A stretch of DNA of 5,803 nucleotides from Paracoccaceae bacterium (lineage in GTDB: Bacteria > Pseudomonadota > Alphaproteobacteria > Rhodobacterales > Rhodobacteraceae): the NCBI GenBank assembly GCA_902525995.1, contig CABZJG010000122.1, forward strand, positions 1 through 5,803, read 5' to 3'. Below are positions 1-5,470 of the stretch, piece by piece. Within the stretch, counting starts at the first letter, position 1, and every line of letters starts with the position of its first letter. The notes beneath the pieces are model-generated. The model was not told where the DNA came from, did not search any database, and saw only the letters and a list, made by a program, of their open reading frames with translations. A program made the translations under genes and the position numbers.

Positions 1-120
1 AGAATTTCAAAAAATGCATATCTGGAAAATCGCTATAACTAAACCCGAAGTTCAGATTAACCAGAAGCCTAGAGAAGATAGCGACAGGGTGTAGGATCCG
101 TCACTAATTGATCAGTATCA

Positions 121-140
121 AACCTAAATCAACCTAAAGC
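121..140. repeat. Two-copy 10-bp tandem repeat
   Basis: AACCTAAATC (121-130) is followed directly by AACCTAAAGC (131-140), identical at nine of ten positions. The 10-bp period is about one helical turn. The second copy runs into the left arm of the adjacent inverted repeat. It may be simple slippage in AT-rich DNA or a pair of same-face protein sites. Confidence 0.4.
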
Positions 141-160
141 ATTATTAATGTAATGCTTTA
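135..160. repeat. Perfect 10-bp AT-rich inverted repeat downstream of rnr
   Basis: TAAAGCATTA at 135-144 is the exact reverse complement of TAATGCTTTA at 151-160, with a 6-nt loop TTAATG. It begins 51 nt beyond the rnr stop. On the minus transcript the bases after the stem are GGTTGATTTAGG, not a T run, so it is not a standard intrinsic terminator. It may still stabilise or end the rnr transcript at its 3' end, or be a binding site for a dimeric regulator. Only the symmetry is certain. Confidence 0.45.
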
Positions 161-211
161 AATATAATTTGTTATTAAATGTATTTAAAACATTAATTTT
201 GATTGACATGT

Positions 212-2464
212 TCATCGTGAGGCCTTGTTTCGTTTCTTCTTAGATGTGCGTATGGTTTGACGGCCACTTCGTCTTTTTAGCCTTGATTTACCAACGGGCC
301 TGTAAGGAACGGCTGAGCCCTCCACATCAATTATTTCGAGAATTATTCCACCACTTTCAGAGGTTGCCTCAGTTAACCGAACAGAAACATCTTGCCCCAA
401 AGACAGCCTAAATCCACTCTCGGTCCCCACTAGGCGGTTAAATTTCTTATCTAATGTGAAATATTCGCGGCCTATCGATCTAATGGGCACCAACCCCTCA
501 GCCCCACTTTCATCTAAACGGACAAATACACCAAACTTCACCACACCACTAATTCTGCCCTTGAATTCATTGCCGGTTTTCTCTGAAAGATACATTGCCA
601 GATATCGGTCCAATGTGTCTCGTTCAGCAGCCATTGATCGTCGCTCAGTTATGGAAATTTGATCTGCTGTTTGTCCTAACATATCGCTTTCTTCTTGGGT
701 TAGCCCGTCTGCTCCCCACTTGTGGGCGCGAATTAGGGCGCGGTGCACCACCAGGTCAGCATATCTTCGAATTGGTGATGTAAAATGGGCATAGGCGCGT
801 AAGGCTAGCCCAAAATGCCCATAATTTTCTCGACTATAATAGGCTTGGGTCATGGCTCTCAAAGTGGACATGCTCAAAAGTTCGGCTTCTTTTTGCTTTT
901 CTGCTTGTCGAAGCAGTTGATTCAGATGTCTGGTTCGAAGCACGTCACCTTTCGCAAGGTTTAGTCCCACTGATTGTGCTGTATCTCTTAGCGCGTCAAT
1001 TTTTTCTTTATCTGGCTCTTCGTGTATCCTAAAAAGACATCCCTCGCGTTTGGCAATCAGGAACTCGGCCGCCGCAACATTTGCCAATATCATAAACTCT
1101 TCAATTAGCTTGTGTGCGTCCAAGCGCTCTTTAAATTTAACCTCGGTGACGCGGCCGTTCACGTTCAGACTAATCACACGTTCGGGAGGTTCCAGTTCTA
1201 GCGGTTGCCGCTTCCGCCGTTCGAAACAAAGTGCTGAGTAAGCGTCATAGAGCGGTCTAATAACAGTGTCTAATAAAGGCAAAACCCGTTCATTTGGAAA
1301 GCCATCTGCGCCTTTTTGAACTTCTTCATAGGTCAATGAAGCAGCAGAGCGAATAATCGCACGGTGAAATTCATGTCCAATTTTGTTTCCATGGCAATCT
1401 ATTCTTAGACAAACCACCAAGCAAGGCCGTCTGGCTCCTTGGTGCAAGCTGCATAAATCTGCAGACAAGGCTTCTGGCAACATGGGAACAACACGATCGG
1501 GAAAGTAAGTTGAATTTCCTCGCTGTCGTGCTGCTTGATCTAGCGCCGTGCCCGACCGAACATAATGCGCAACATCAGCGATAGCGACCCAAATCAAAAA
1601 GCCTCCTCTGTTGTTTGGATCACTATCCATTTGTGCGAAAACCGCATCGTCATGATCTTGGGCACCATCCGGATCAATTGTGACAAATGGAAGATGGCAA
1701 AGATCTTTGCGTCCAACTGGCTCGTTTTGGCCACTTAATCTTGCCTCTTCCAGAACCTGCTCGGAAAATGTATCTGGGATATTGTGTTGGTTTATAGCAA
1801 TCAAAGAAGTTGCCCTATCAGCGCTTGGGTTTCCCAAACACTTGACAATTCGGGCCTGTGGTAACCCCATGCGCGATTTCGAGCCAGACTTTACGGCCTC
1901 AACCAATTCGCCATCTTTGGCTCCGTTTGCATTTTCTTTTACAACGCGCCACTCCTTGCCCGATTTATCAATAGGTACAATTTTTCCTATTGCACCCTTC
2001 AAGCGATAGACACCTAAGACTCTGGCTTGAGTTTTATCGATACGCCTGATTGGCCGCGCCTCATATTGGTATTCTTTGTCCACAACAGGAACCACACGAG
2101 CAAGAATGTGATCACCAAGCCCAAGCGGCGATGCCGCTGGCCTCAGGACCAAAAAGATACGCGGCGGTGCATCTTCTCGAGCCCAGTCTTCAGGTGTAGC
2201 AAATAGATCTCCGTTTTCATCTAATTCAATGACCTTTAATACGCCAACTGGCGGCAAATGGTCCGCGATACCCTCTATAACTTGCTGGTCTTTATTTGAT
2301 CCACCATATTGTCCTTGGTCTTCCAGCTGTTTTAGAATGCGCTTTAATTCGATCCTACCCGAACCTTTGAGGCCAAAGGCTTTCGCTATGTCGCGCCTGC
2401 TGCTCTGTAACGGATTGGCAGAAATCCAAGCAAGAATATCATCTTTATTTGGGGGCTTACTCAT
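212..2464 (-). CDS. rnr: Ribonuclease R (3'-5' exoribonuclease)
   Basis: RNase R degrades RNA from the 3' end, including structured RNA, and serves in rRNA quality control and mRNA and tmRNA-linked decay. Domains of the 750-residue product: an N-terminal winged-helix segment (about 8-55), cold-shock-like domains (about 70-210), the RNB catalytic domain (about 252-578), an S1 RNA-binding domain (about 634-713, FKGRISGVVKFGVFVRL) and a basic lysine/arginine-rich tail to the end. The RNB signature TIDPDGAQDHDDAVF supplies the four magnesium-binding aspartates, Asp264, Asp270, Asp272 and Asp273. NSTYFPDRVVPMLP and HFTSPIRRYADL are also intact. The start is ATG at 2462-2464, with AGGGA six bases upstream. 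An in-frame TTG at 2468-2470 would add two residues but abuts that site with no spacing, so it is unlikely. The stop is TGA at 212-214. The HTH and basic tail favour RNase R over RNase II. It lies 79 nt past the DUF2064 stop, on the same strand. Confidence 0.97.
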   Translation of the reverse strand: MSKPPNKDDILAWISANPLQSSRRDIAKAFGLKGSGRIELKRILKQLEDQGQYGGSNKDQQVIEGIADHLPPVGVLKVIELDENGDLFATPEDWAREDAPPRIFLVLRPAASPLGLGDHILARVVPVVDKEYQYEARPIRRIDKTQARVLGVYRLKGAIGKIVPIDKSGKEWRVVKENANGAKDGELVEAVKSGSKSRMGLPQARIVKCLGNPSADRATSLIAINQHNIPDTFSEQVLEEARLSGQNEPVGRKDLCHLPFVTIDPDGAQDHDDAVFAQMDSDPNNRGGFLIWVAIADVAHYVRSGTALDQAARQRGNSTYFPDRVVPMLPEALSADLCSLHQGARRPCLVVCLRIDCHGNKIGHEFHRAIIRSAASLTYEEVQKGADGFPNERVLPLLDTVIRPLYDAYSALCFERRKRQPLELEPPERVISLNVNGRVTEVKFKERLDAHKLIEEFMILANVAAAEFLIAKREGCLFRIHEEPDKEKIDALRDTAQSVGLNLAKGDVLRTRHLNQLLRQAEKQKEAELLSMSTLRAMTQAYYSRENYGHFGLALRAYAHFTSPIRRYADLVVHRALIRAHKWGADGLTQEESDMLGQTADQISITERRSMAAERDTLDRYLAMYLSEKTGNEFKGRISGVVKFGVFVRLDESGAEGLVPIRSIGREYFTLDKKFNRLVGTESGFRLSLGQDVSVRLTEATSESGGIILEIIDVEGSAVPYRPVGKSRLKRRSGRQTIRTSKKKRNKASR

Positions 2465-2505
2465 TGCCAATCCCTAGCATGTAAAGCAAATCCCGTCATC
2501 GAGAA

Positions 2506-2533
2506 TTCATACTGCCTAGGCTTTTTCTTTGAA
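2506..2533 (-). promoter_or_regulatory. Weak sigma70-like promoter candidate for rnr
   Basis: In the 73-nt gap upstream of rnr, minus-strand TTCAAA (2528-2533) and TATGAA (2506-2511) are separated by 16 nt. Each matches the consensus at four of six positions. A start of transcription near 2499 would leave a leader of about 35 nt before the ATG. The match is weak, and read-through from the dapE operon is equally possible. The gap also contains the 8-bp palindrome GCCTAGGC at 2514-2521, which lies inside the spacer of this candidate. Confidence 0.2.
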
Positions 2534-2543
2534 TAAATACTCA

Positions 2544-3131
2544 CTACTTCAAATCATCGCCTTGGTCTATATCTGCCAGTGGCTCAGTATAGGTCACACG
2601 ATTGCTTTGAACCGTTTTCCGTGAATCTGATAGGGCGTAAGTTGTGGACCAACGAACGCCCTGAAACAAACCCTGCGGCATAGCAGAAACACGCTTTGCG
2701 CCAACCAACCAATATCCACCATCCATAGACGGTCCAAAAGCCCATTCATTTTTACCAAGTCCTTCAAATGCCTGCATTATGTGCCGGCATGTAATATCCG
2801 GAATATCCGATCCAATGATACACACCGGCCCTGGGGGCAACTGGCGAAAAATCCTACTCATGCGCGCACCCAGATTCCCAGCGCCCTGAGGTATTTTTTC
2901 AAGATGCTCTGGCCAAAATCGACTTGTCTTGACCTGATAATCGGGGGAGATCGCTAAAATAAGGCGCCATCTACGATCATCAAGGCGTCGTATTAGCTGC
3001 AAAACTTGGTGCCGATACCACCAAAGTGCGGGAACCATTCCAATATCACGGCCGAGGCGGGTCTTAACCCGCCCAAGGCGTGGGTCTTTCAACATGATGA
3101 CCAGCTGCTTTCGAGAGGCACTATGAGGCAA
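2544..3131 (-). CDS. DUF2064/TIGR04282-family GT-A-fold transferase-like protein, TTG start
   Basis: The 195 residues match the DUF2064/TIGR04282 family, proteins with a glycosyltransferase/nucleotidyltransferase (GT-A) fold distantly like MobA and CofC. Signatures in order are the N-terminal KDPRLGRVKTRLG (15-27), GNLGARM (85-91), GSDIPDI (107-113, the metal/nucleotide-binding acidic motif), GPSMDGGYWLVG (133-144), FQGVRWST (156-163) and a final ADID (187-190). Length is typical, and the physiological reaction of the family is not firmly established. The start appears to be TTG at 3129-3131. An in-frame TGA lies only three codons further upstream (3141-3143), and the first in-frame ATG, codon 13, falls in the middle of the first strand QLVIML. 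ATT at 3132-3134 or 3135-3137 is a rarer option. The upstream purines AAAGA give only a weak ribosome site, so translation probably depends on coupling to dapE through the 11-nt overlap. The stop is TAG at 2544-2546. Confidence 0.88.
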   Translation of the reverse strand: MPHSASRKQLVIMLKDPRLGRVKTRLGRDIGMVPALWWYRHQVLQLIRRLDDRRWRLILAISPDYQVKTSRFWPEHLEKIPQGAGNLGARMSRIFRQLPPGPVCIIGSDIPDITCRHIMQAFEGLGKNEWAFGPSMDGGYWLVGAKRVSAMPQGLFQGVRWSTTYALSDSRKTVQSNRVTYTEPLADIDQGDDLK

Positions 3132-4269
3132 AATAATCTTTCAGAATACGCATGTAGATGGATTTCAAATGATAGATTTGGGAAATATCCACCCTCTCAT
3201 CAACCGAGTGCATTGTTTTTCCAACAAGACCGAATTCCACCACCTGACAGACGTTTTTCACAAACCGTGCATCCGAAGTCCCTCCAGTGGTTGACATCTC
3301 GGGGGTTATTCCCAACTCGTTCTTAATTGCACGCCCTACCAGACTTGAAAGCTCTCCGGGTGGGGTAAGAAAACTTTCTCCTGAGACCTTGGTTTCAACA
3401 GATATTTCTATATCCGTTTCTGTGGATATTCTTTCAGCTTCTTGTTTTAGCCAAATCCCAAGCTGTTTACTGGTGAACCTGTCGTTAAACCGAATATTTA
3501 CAACAGCTTTTGCCTTCGCTGGGATCACGTTATTTGCAAGGTTTCCAGTGTCTATAGAGGTGACGGCAAGTGTCGAGGGATCGAAGTGCTCCGTGCCTTT
3601 ATCCAACTCATGGCTGGCAAGGCGATCTATCAATTTAGCCAAGGCAGGCAATGGGTTTTTTGCCCTATGAGGATAGGCGGAATGCCCTTGCACGCCGGTG
3701 GCTGTAATGACGGCTGTCATTGACCCACGGCGCCCAACTTTGATCATTTCGCCTAAGTGCTCTGGACATGTGGGTTCACCCACTAAACAATGATCAATCC
3801 TCTCACCTTGTTCTGACATCCAATCCAATATGGCCACTGTTCCATGGTCAGCGTCGCCTTCTTCATCTCCGGTCACAGTGATAACAACAGAGCCCTCAGG
3901 GGGCGTTTCGTTTACAAAGTCAACAGCCGCTGCAACAAAGGCCGCAACCGCGGATTTCATATCCACAGCGCCGCGCCCATACATAAAACCGTCCTCTATT
4001 TCGGCACCAAAAGGATCAAAAGTCCATTTCTCAAGATCGCCAACAGGGACAACATCAGTATGCCCATTAAATCCGAAACTGCGCCCTGTCTTGCCGCTCC
4101 CCCAGCGGGCAAAAAGATTTTCAATACCGCCGCGTGAGATACGCGTGCAGTGAAACCCATGCTGTGACAGCATGTCTTCTAGCAACTTTATCGCTCCAGC
4201 CTCTTTTGGGGTTACAGACGGGCAGCGGATAAGCTGTGCTGTTAGTTCGACTGGATCAATTTGCGTCAT
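3121..4269 (-). CDS. dapE: Succinyl-diaminopimelate desuccinylase
   Basis: DapE is a di-zinc M20-family amidohydrolase that cleaves N-succinyl-LL-diaminopimelate to LL-diaminopimelate and succinate, feeding lysine and peptidoglycan synthesis. The 382-residue length is normal. Visible active-site residues are His70 and Asp72 in GHTDVVP, bridging Asp103 in GRGAVDMK, the Glu136-Glu137 pair in VTGDEEGD (catalytic base and ligand), Glu165 in GEPT and His354 in KTMHSVDE. His196 in GHSAYPH lies in the dimerisation domain, about residues 180-295, and completes the substrate pocket. GGTSDARF near 329-336 is also characteristic. These match by spacing the residues known in Haemophilus influenzae DapE. 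The start is ATG at 4267-4269 with AAGGA seven bases upstream, overlapping the HAD stop by 4 nt. The stop, TAG at 3121-3123, overlaps the next gene by 11 nt. dapD just upstream supports the pathway call over other M20 peptidases such as ArgE. Confidence 0.97.
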   Translation of the reverse strand: MTQIDPVELTAQLIRCPSVTPKEAGAIKLLEDMLSQHGFHCTRISRGGIENLFARWGSGKTGRSFGFNGHTDVVPVGDLEKWTFDPFGAEIEDGFMYGRGAVDMKSAVAAFVAAAVDFVNETPPEGSVVITVTGDEEGDADHGTVAILDWMSEQGERIDHCLVGEPTCPEHLGEMIKVGRRGSMTAVITATGVQGHSAYPHRAKNPLPALAKLIDRLASHELDKGTEHFDPSTLAVTSIDTGNLANNVIPAKAKAVVNIRFNDRFTSKQLGIWLKQEAERISTETDIEISVETKVSGESFLTPPGELSSLVGRAIKNELGITPEMSTTGGTSDARFVKNVCQVVEFGLVGKTMHSVDERVDISQIYHLKSIYMRILKDYFAS

Positions 4270-4925
4270 TTCATAGTCCTTGGGGGTAATATTCTAATCA
4301 CTGCCTCTGCTAAATCTGTGGGCGAAAAGATAATGGTATCCACGGCGGATTTGGACAGCTCTTCCTCACTTCCATAGCCATATTCAGCACCAATAACCTT
4401 TATCCCATTGGCTTTAGCACCAACCGCATCATAATGGCGGTCCCCAACCATAATCGCATGATCGGCCTCTGCGCCTGTCGTCTTTAATCCATGTGCCAAA
4501 AGGGATGTTTTGTCTGATCGAGTTCCATCAAGCTCAGACCCAAACTCGTAGCTCAAATACTCTGAAATTCCAAAATGCGCTGTGATTTTGCGCGCGTAGC
4601 TGTGGGCTTTAGAGGTTGCGAGGCACAAGGTGTAACCTGCGCGCCTAAGAGTAGAAAGTTGATCTAGGATACCGGGATATAGGCTATTTTCCGACCAGCC
4701 AATATCGGCATAGCGCTCCCTATAAAAAGCCACAGCTTTGTCAAGATCCTGCTTTTTGACGCCCAGTTTTTCAAAGGATCCCCAAAGCGGTGGACCAACC
4801 AACCAAGAAGTGTCCTCAGTTAAAGGCGGAAGCTTCATTTTTTTTAGCGCAAAATCGACAGAATTGATTATTCCTGGGCCTGAATCGGTCAAAGTGCCAT
4901 CAAGATCTAAAAAAACAACAGACAT
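4266..4925 (-). CDS. HAD-superfamily hydrolase, phosphoglycolate phosphatase-like
   Basis: This is a 219-residue phosphatase of the haloacid dehalogenase superfamily with all four motifs. Motif I is DLDGTLTDS with nucleophile Asp7 and acid/base Asp9. Motif II is ATSK with Thr104 or Ser105. Motif III is Lys139 in RSDKT. Motif IV is GDRHYD with Asp162 and Asp166 as magnesium ligands. Residues of about 15-85 between motifs I and II form a helical C1 cap typical of the Gph/beta-phosphoglucomutase-like branch, and the length is usual for it. The start is ATG at 4923-4925, preceded by a strong AAGGGGG site about 7 nt away. The gene ends in an ATGA overlap with dapE. The substrate cannot be read from the sequence: phosphoglycolate, nucleotides and other small phosphates are all handled by this branch, so I give no gene symbol. 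Cytosolic, with no membrane segment. Confidence 0.93.
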   Translation of the reverse strand: MSVVFLDLDGTLTDSGPGIINSVDFALKKMKLPPLTEDTSWLVGPPLWGSFEKLGVKKQDLDKAVAFYRERYADIGWSENSLYPGILDQLSTLRRAGYTLCLATSKAHSYARKITAHFGISEYLSYEFGSELDGTRSDKTSLLAHGLKTTGAEADHAIMVGDRHYDAVGAKANGIKVIGAEYGYGSEEELSKSAVDTIIFSPTDLAEAVIRILPPRTMK

Positions 4926-4928
4926 TAT

Positions 4929-5273
4929 TCATCCCCCTTTTTCACTGAAAAGCGGCGTCATTTGCGCAACAATAACAGAGTTTTCATCTAATGCTCGCTG
5001 CATTAAAGTCAGCTCTTCGGGATCGACCTCTTGACCCTGCGATTGCCGTTCTTGCAAGGTGCCGTATCCTGTCACATCAAGTGGCGCAAGATCGGCCTGT
5101 TTTAGGATGGCCACAGTTTCGCGCACTGCCTCAGCCTCATCAACACCACTTGAATAGCAAACCAAAGCGGCGCCTGAACTATTTTTCGGCAGCCCGTCAT
5201 TGTCGCTCCTGCCAACTTGAACCAGTAGAGTATAGACTTGTTGCCGGTTTTGGTTTTTTTGGGTTGCAGTCAT
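4929..5273 (-). CDS. Conserved-looking 114-aa protein of unknown function, first gene of dapE operon
   Basis: I do not recognise a named family. The 114 residues have no signal peptide, membrane segment or cysteine cluster, so the product should be cytosolic. The pattern suggests a small alpha/beta domain: a strand at VYTLLVQVGR (13-22), a strand at GAALVCYSSG (34-43), a helix at about 44-61, a strand at APLDVTGYGT (63-72), then a polar QERQSQGQE stretch and a helix ending in VIVAQMTPLFS. The start is ATG at 5271-5273 with a weak purine-rich AAGAAAG upstream; the first predicted strand begins soon after. Its TGA is 3 nt before the HAD start, and the Shine-Dalgarno site of the HAD gene lies inside its last codons, so the two are coupled. 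A 197-bp gap with inverted repeats precedes it, making it the likely operon leader. The link to dapE suggests, but does not show, a role near lysine or cell-wall metabolism. Confidence 0.85.
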   Translation of the reverse strand: MTATQKNQNRQQVYTLLVQVGRSDNDGLPKNSSGAALVCYSSGVDEAEAVRETVAILKQADLAPLDVTGYGTLQERQSQGQEVDPEELTLMQRALDENSVIVAQMTPLFSEKGG

Positions 5274-5284
5274 ATCAAGCTTTC

Positions 5285-5312
5285 TTGGGTTGTGATATGT
5301 CTAATCACCCAA
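5285..5312 (-). repeat. Inverted repeat just upstream of the 114-aa gene (operator or leader hairpin candidate)
   Basis: GTGAT at 5292-5296 pairs with ATCAC at 5304-5308 across a 7-nt spacer. With a 3-nt bulge the symmetry extends to TTGG at 5285-5288 and CCAA at 5309-5312. The element lies 12 to 39 nt upstream of the ATG of the small gene, where an operator or a leader stem-loop would sit. The spacing between half-sites does not fit the CRP/FNR consensus TGTGA-N6-TCACA. No specific regulator is assigned. Confidence 0.3.
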
Positions 5313-5336
5313 ATTCTAAAAGGCAAATACTGCGGG

Positions 5337-5354
5337 CATGCGCAAAGGCGCACG
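5337..5354 (-). repeat. GC-rich 7-bp hairpin in dapD to operon gap
   Basis: On the minus strand CGTGCGC and GCGCATG flank a CTTT loop, giving a 7-bp stem with one G-U wobble. On plus-strand RNA that same position would be an A-C mismatch, so the structure is better supported in the minus-strand transcript, which runs from dapD toward the downstream operon. No T run follows directly. It may be a processing, attenuation or pausing hairpin. Only the pairing is seen directly. Confidence 0.3.
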
Positions 5355-5374
5355 GGCAAAAATTTTCACTCTCT

Positions 5375-5407
5375 AAAGATATCACTTCTCATGATACATA
5401 TATCTTT
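5375..5407 (-). repeat. AT-rich imperfect inverted repeat downstream of dapD (possible weak terminator)
   Basis: AAAGATAT at 5375-5382 is the exact reverse complement of ATATCTTT at 5400-5407, giving an 8-bp stem with a 17-nt loop. An alternative fold pairs TATCA with TGATA inside and AAAGA with TCTTT outside, leaving a 6-nt bulge. It lies about 63 nt past the dapD stop. On the minus-strand transcript a run of five T follows, but only about nine or more bases after the stem, so it is not a textbook intrinsic terminator. It could help end dapD transcription or could be chance in AT-rich DNA. Confidence 0.3.
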
Positions 5408-5470
5408 TCACGCATGAACGGCCAAAAGCATATGCGCTCTGTTAGGAATTAAGCCTTTTTATACAGCCCT

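Larger units (their letters stand above)
1..211. other. AT-rich non-coding region downstream of rnr
   Basis: I find no credible coding frame, tRNA or rRNA signature here on either strand. Composition is markedly AT-rich: 121-180 contains 11 G or C in 60 bases. Besides the repeats listed separately, TTGAT at 108-112 and ATCAA at 117-121 form a short inverted repeat with a 4-nt spacer. The neighbouring gene at the left is outside the window, so this may be its promoter or 3' region. Confidence 0.6.

Noticed and set aside
21..65. TCTGG (21-25) and CCAGA (61-65) as a hairpin
   Set aside because: Five base pairs across a 35-nt loop is expected by chance and would be unstable.
203..208. Perfect TTGACA hexamer on the plus strand
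   Set aside because: It points into the 3' end of rnr with no convincing -10 at the right spacing (the position 17 nt on reads TGTTTC), so an antisense promoter is not supported.
1680..2009. Plus-strand 109-codon open frame opposite rnr
   Set aside because: It is antisense to conserved RNase R sequence, with low-quality composition and no family signature.
3830..4153. Plus-strand open frames of about 100 codons across dapE
   Set aside because: They lie opposite a gene with all catalytic motifs intact, overlap one another in different frames and show no recognisable protein features.
5285..5312. CRP/FNR-type operator
   Set aside because: The half-sites resemble TGTGA/TCAC, but the spacer is too long for the TGTGA-N6-TCACA consensus.
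4991..5452. Plus-strand 153-codon open frame spanning the small gene and the gap
   Set aside because: Two thirds is antisense to the coupled 114-aa gene. Only its gap portion, from the ATG at 5297, is retained as a doubtful micro-ORF.
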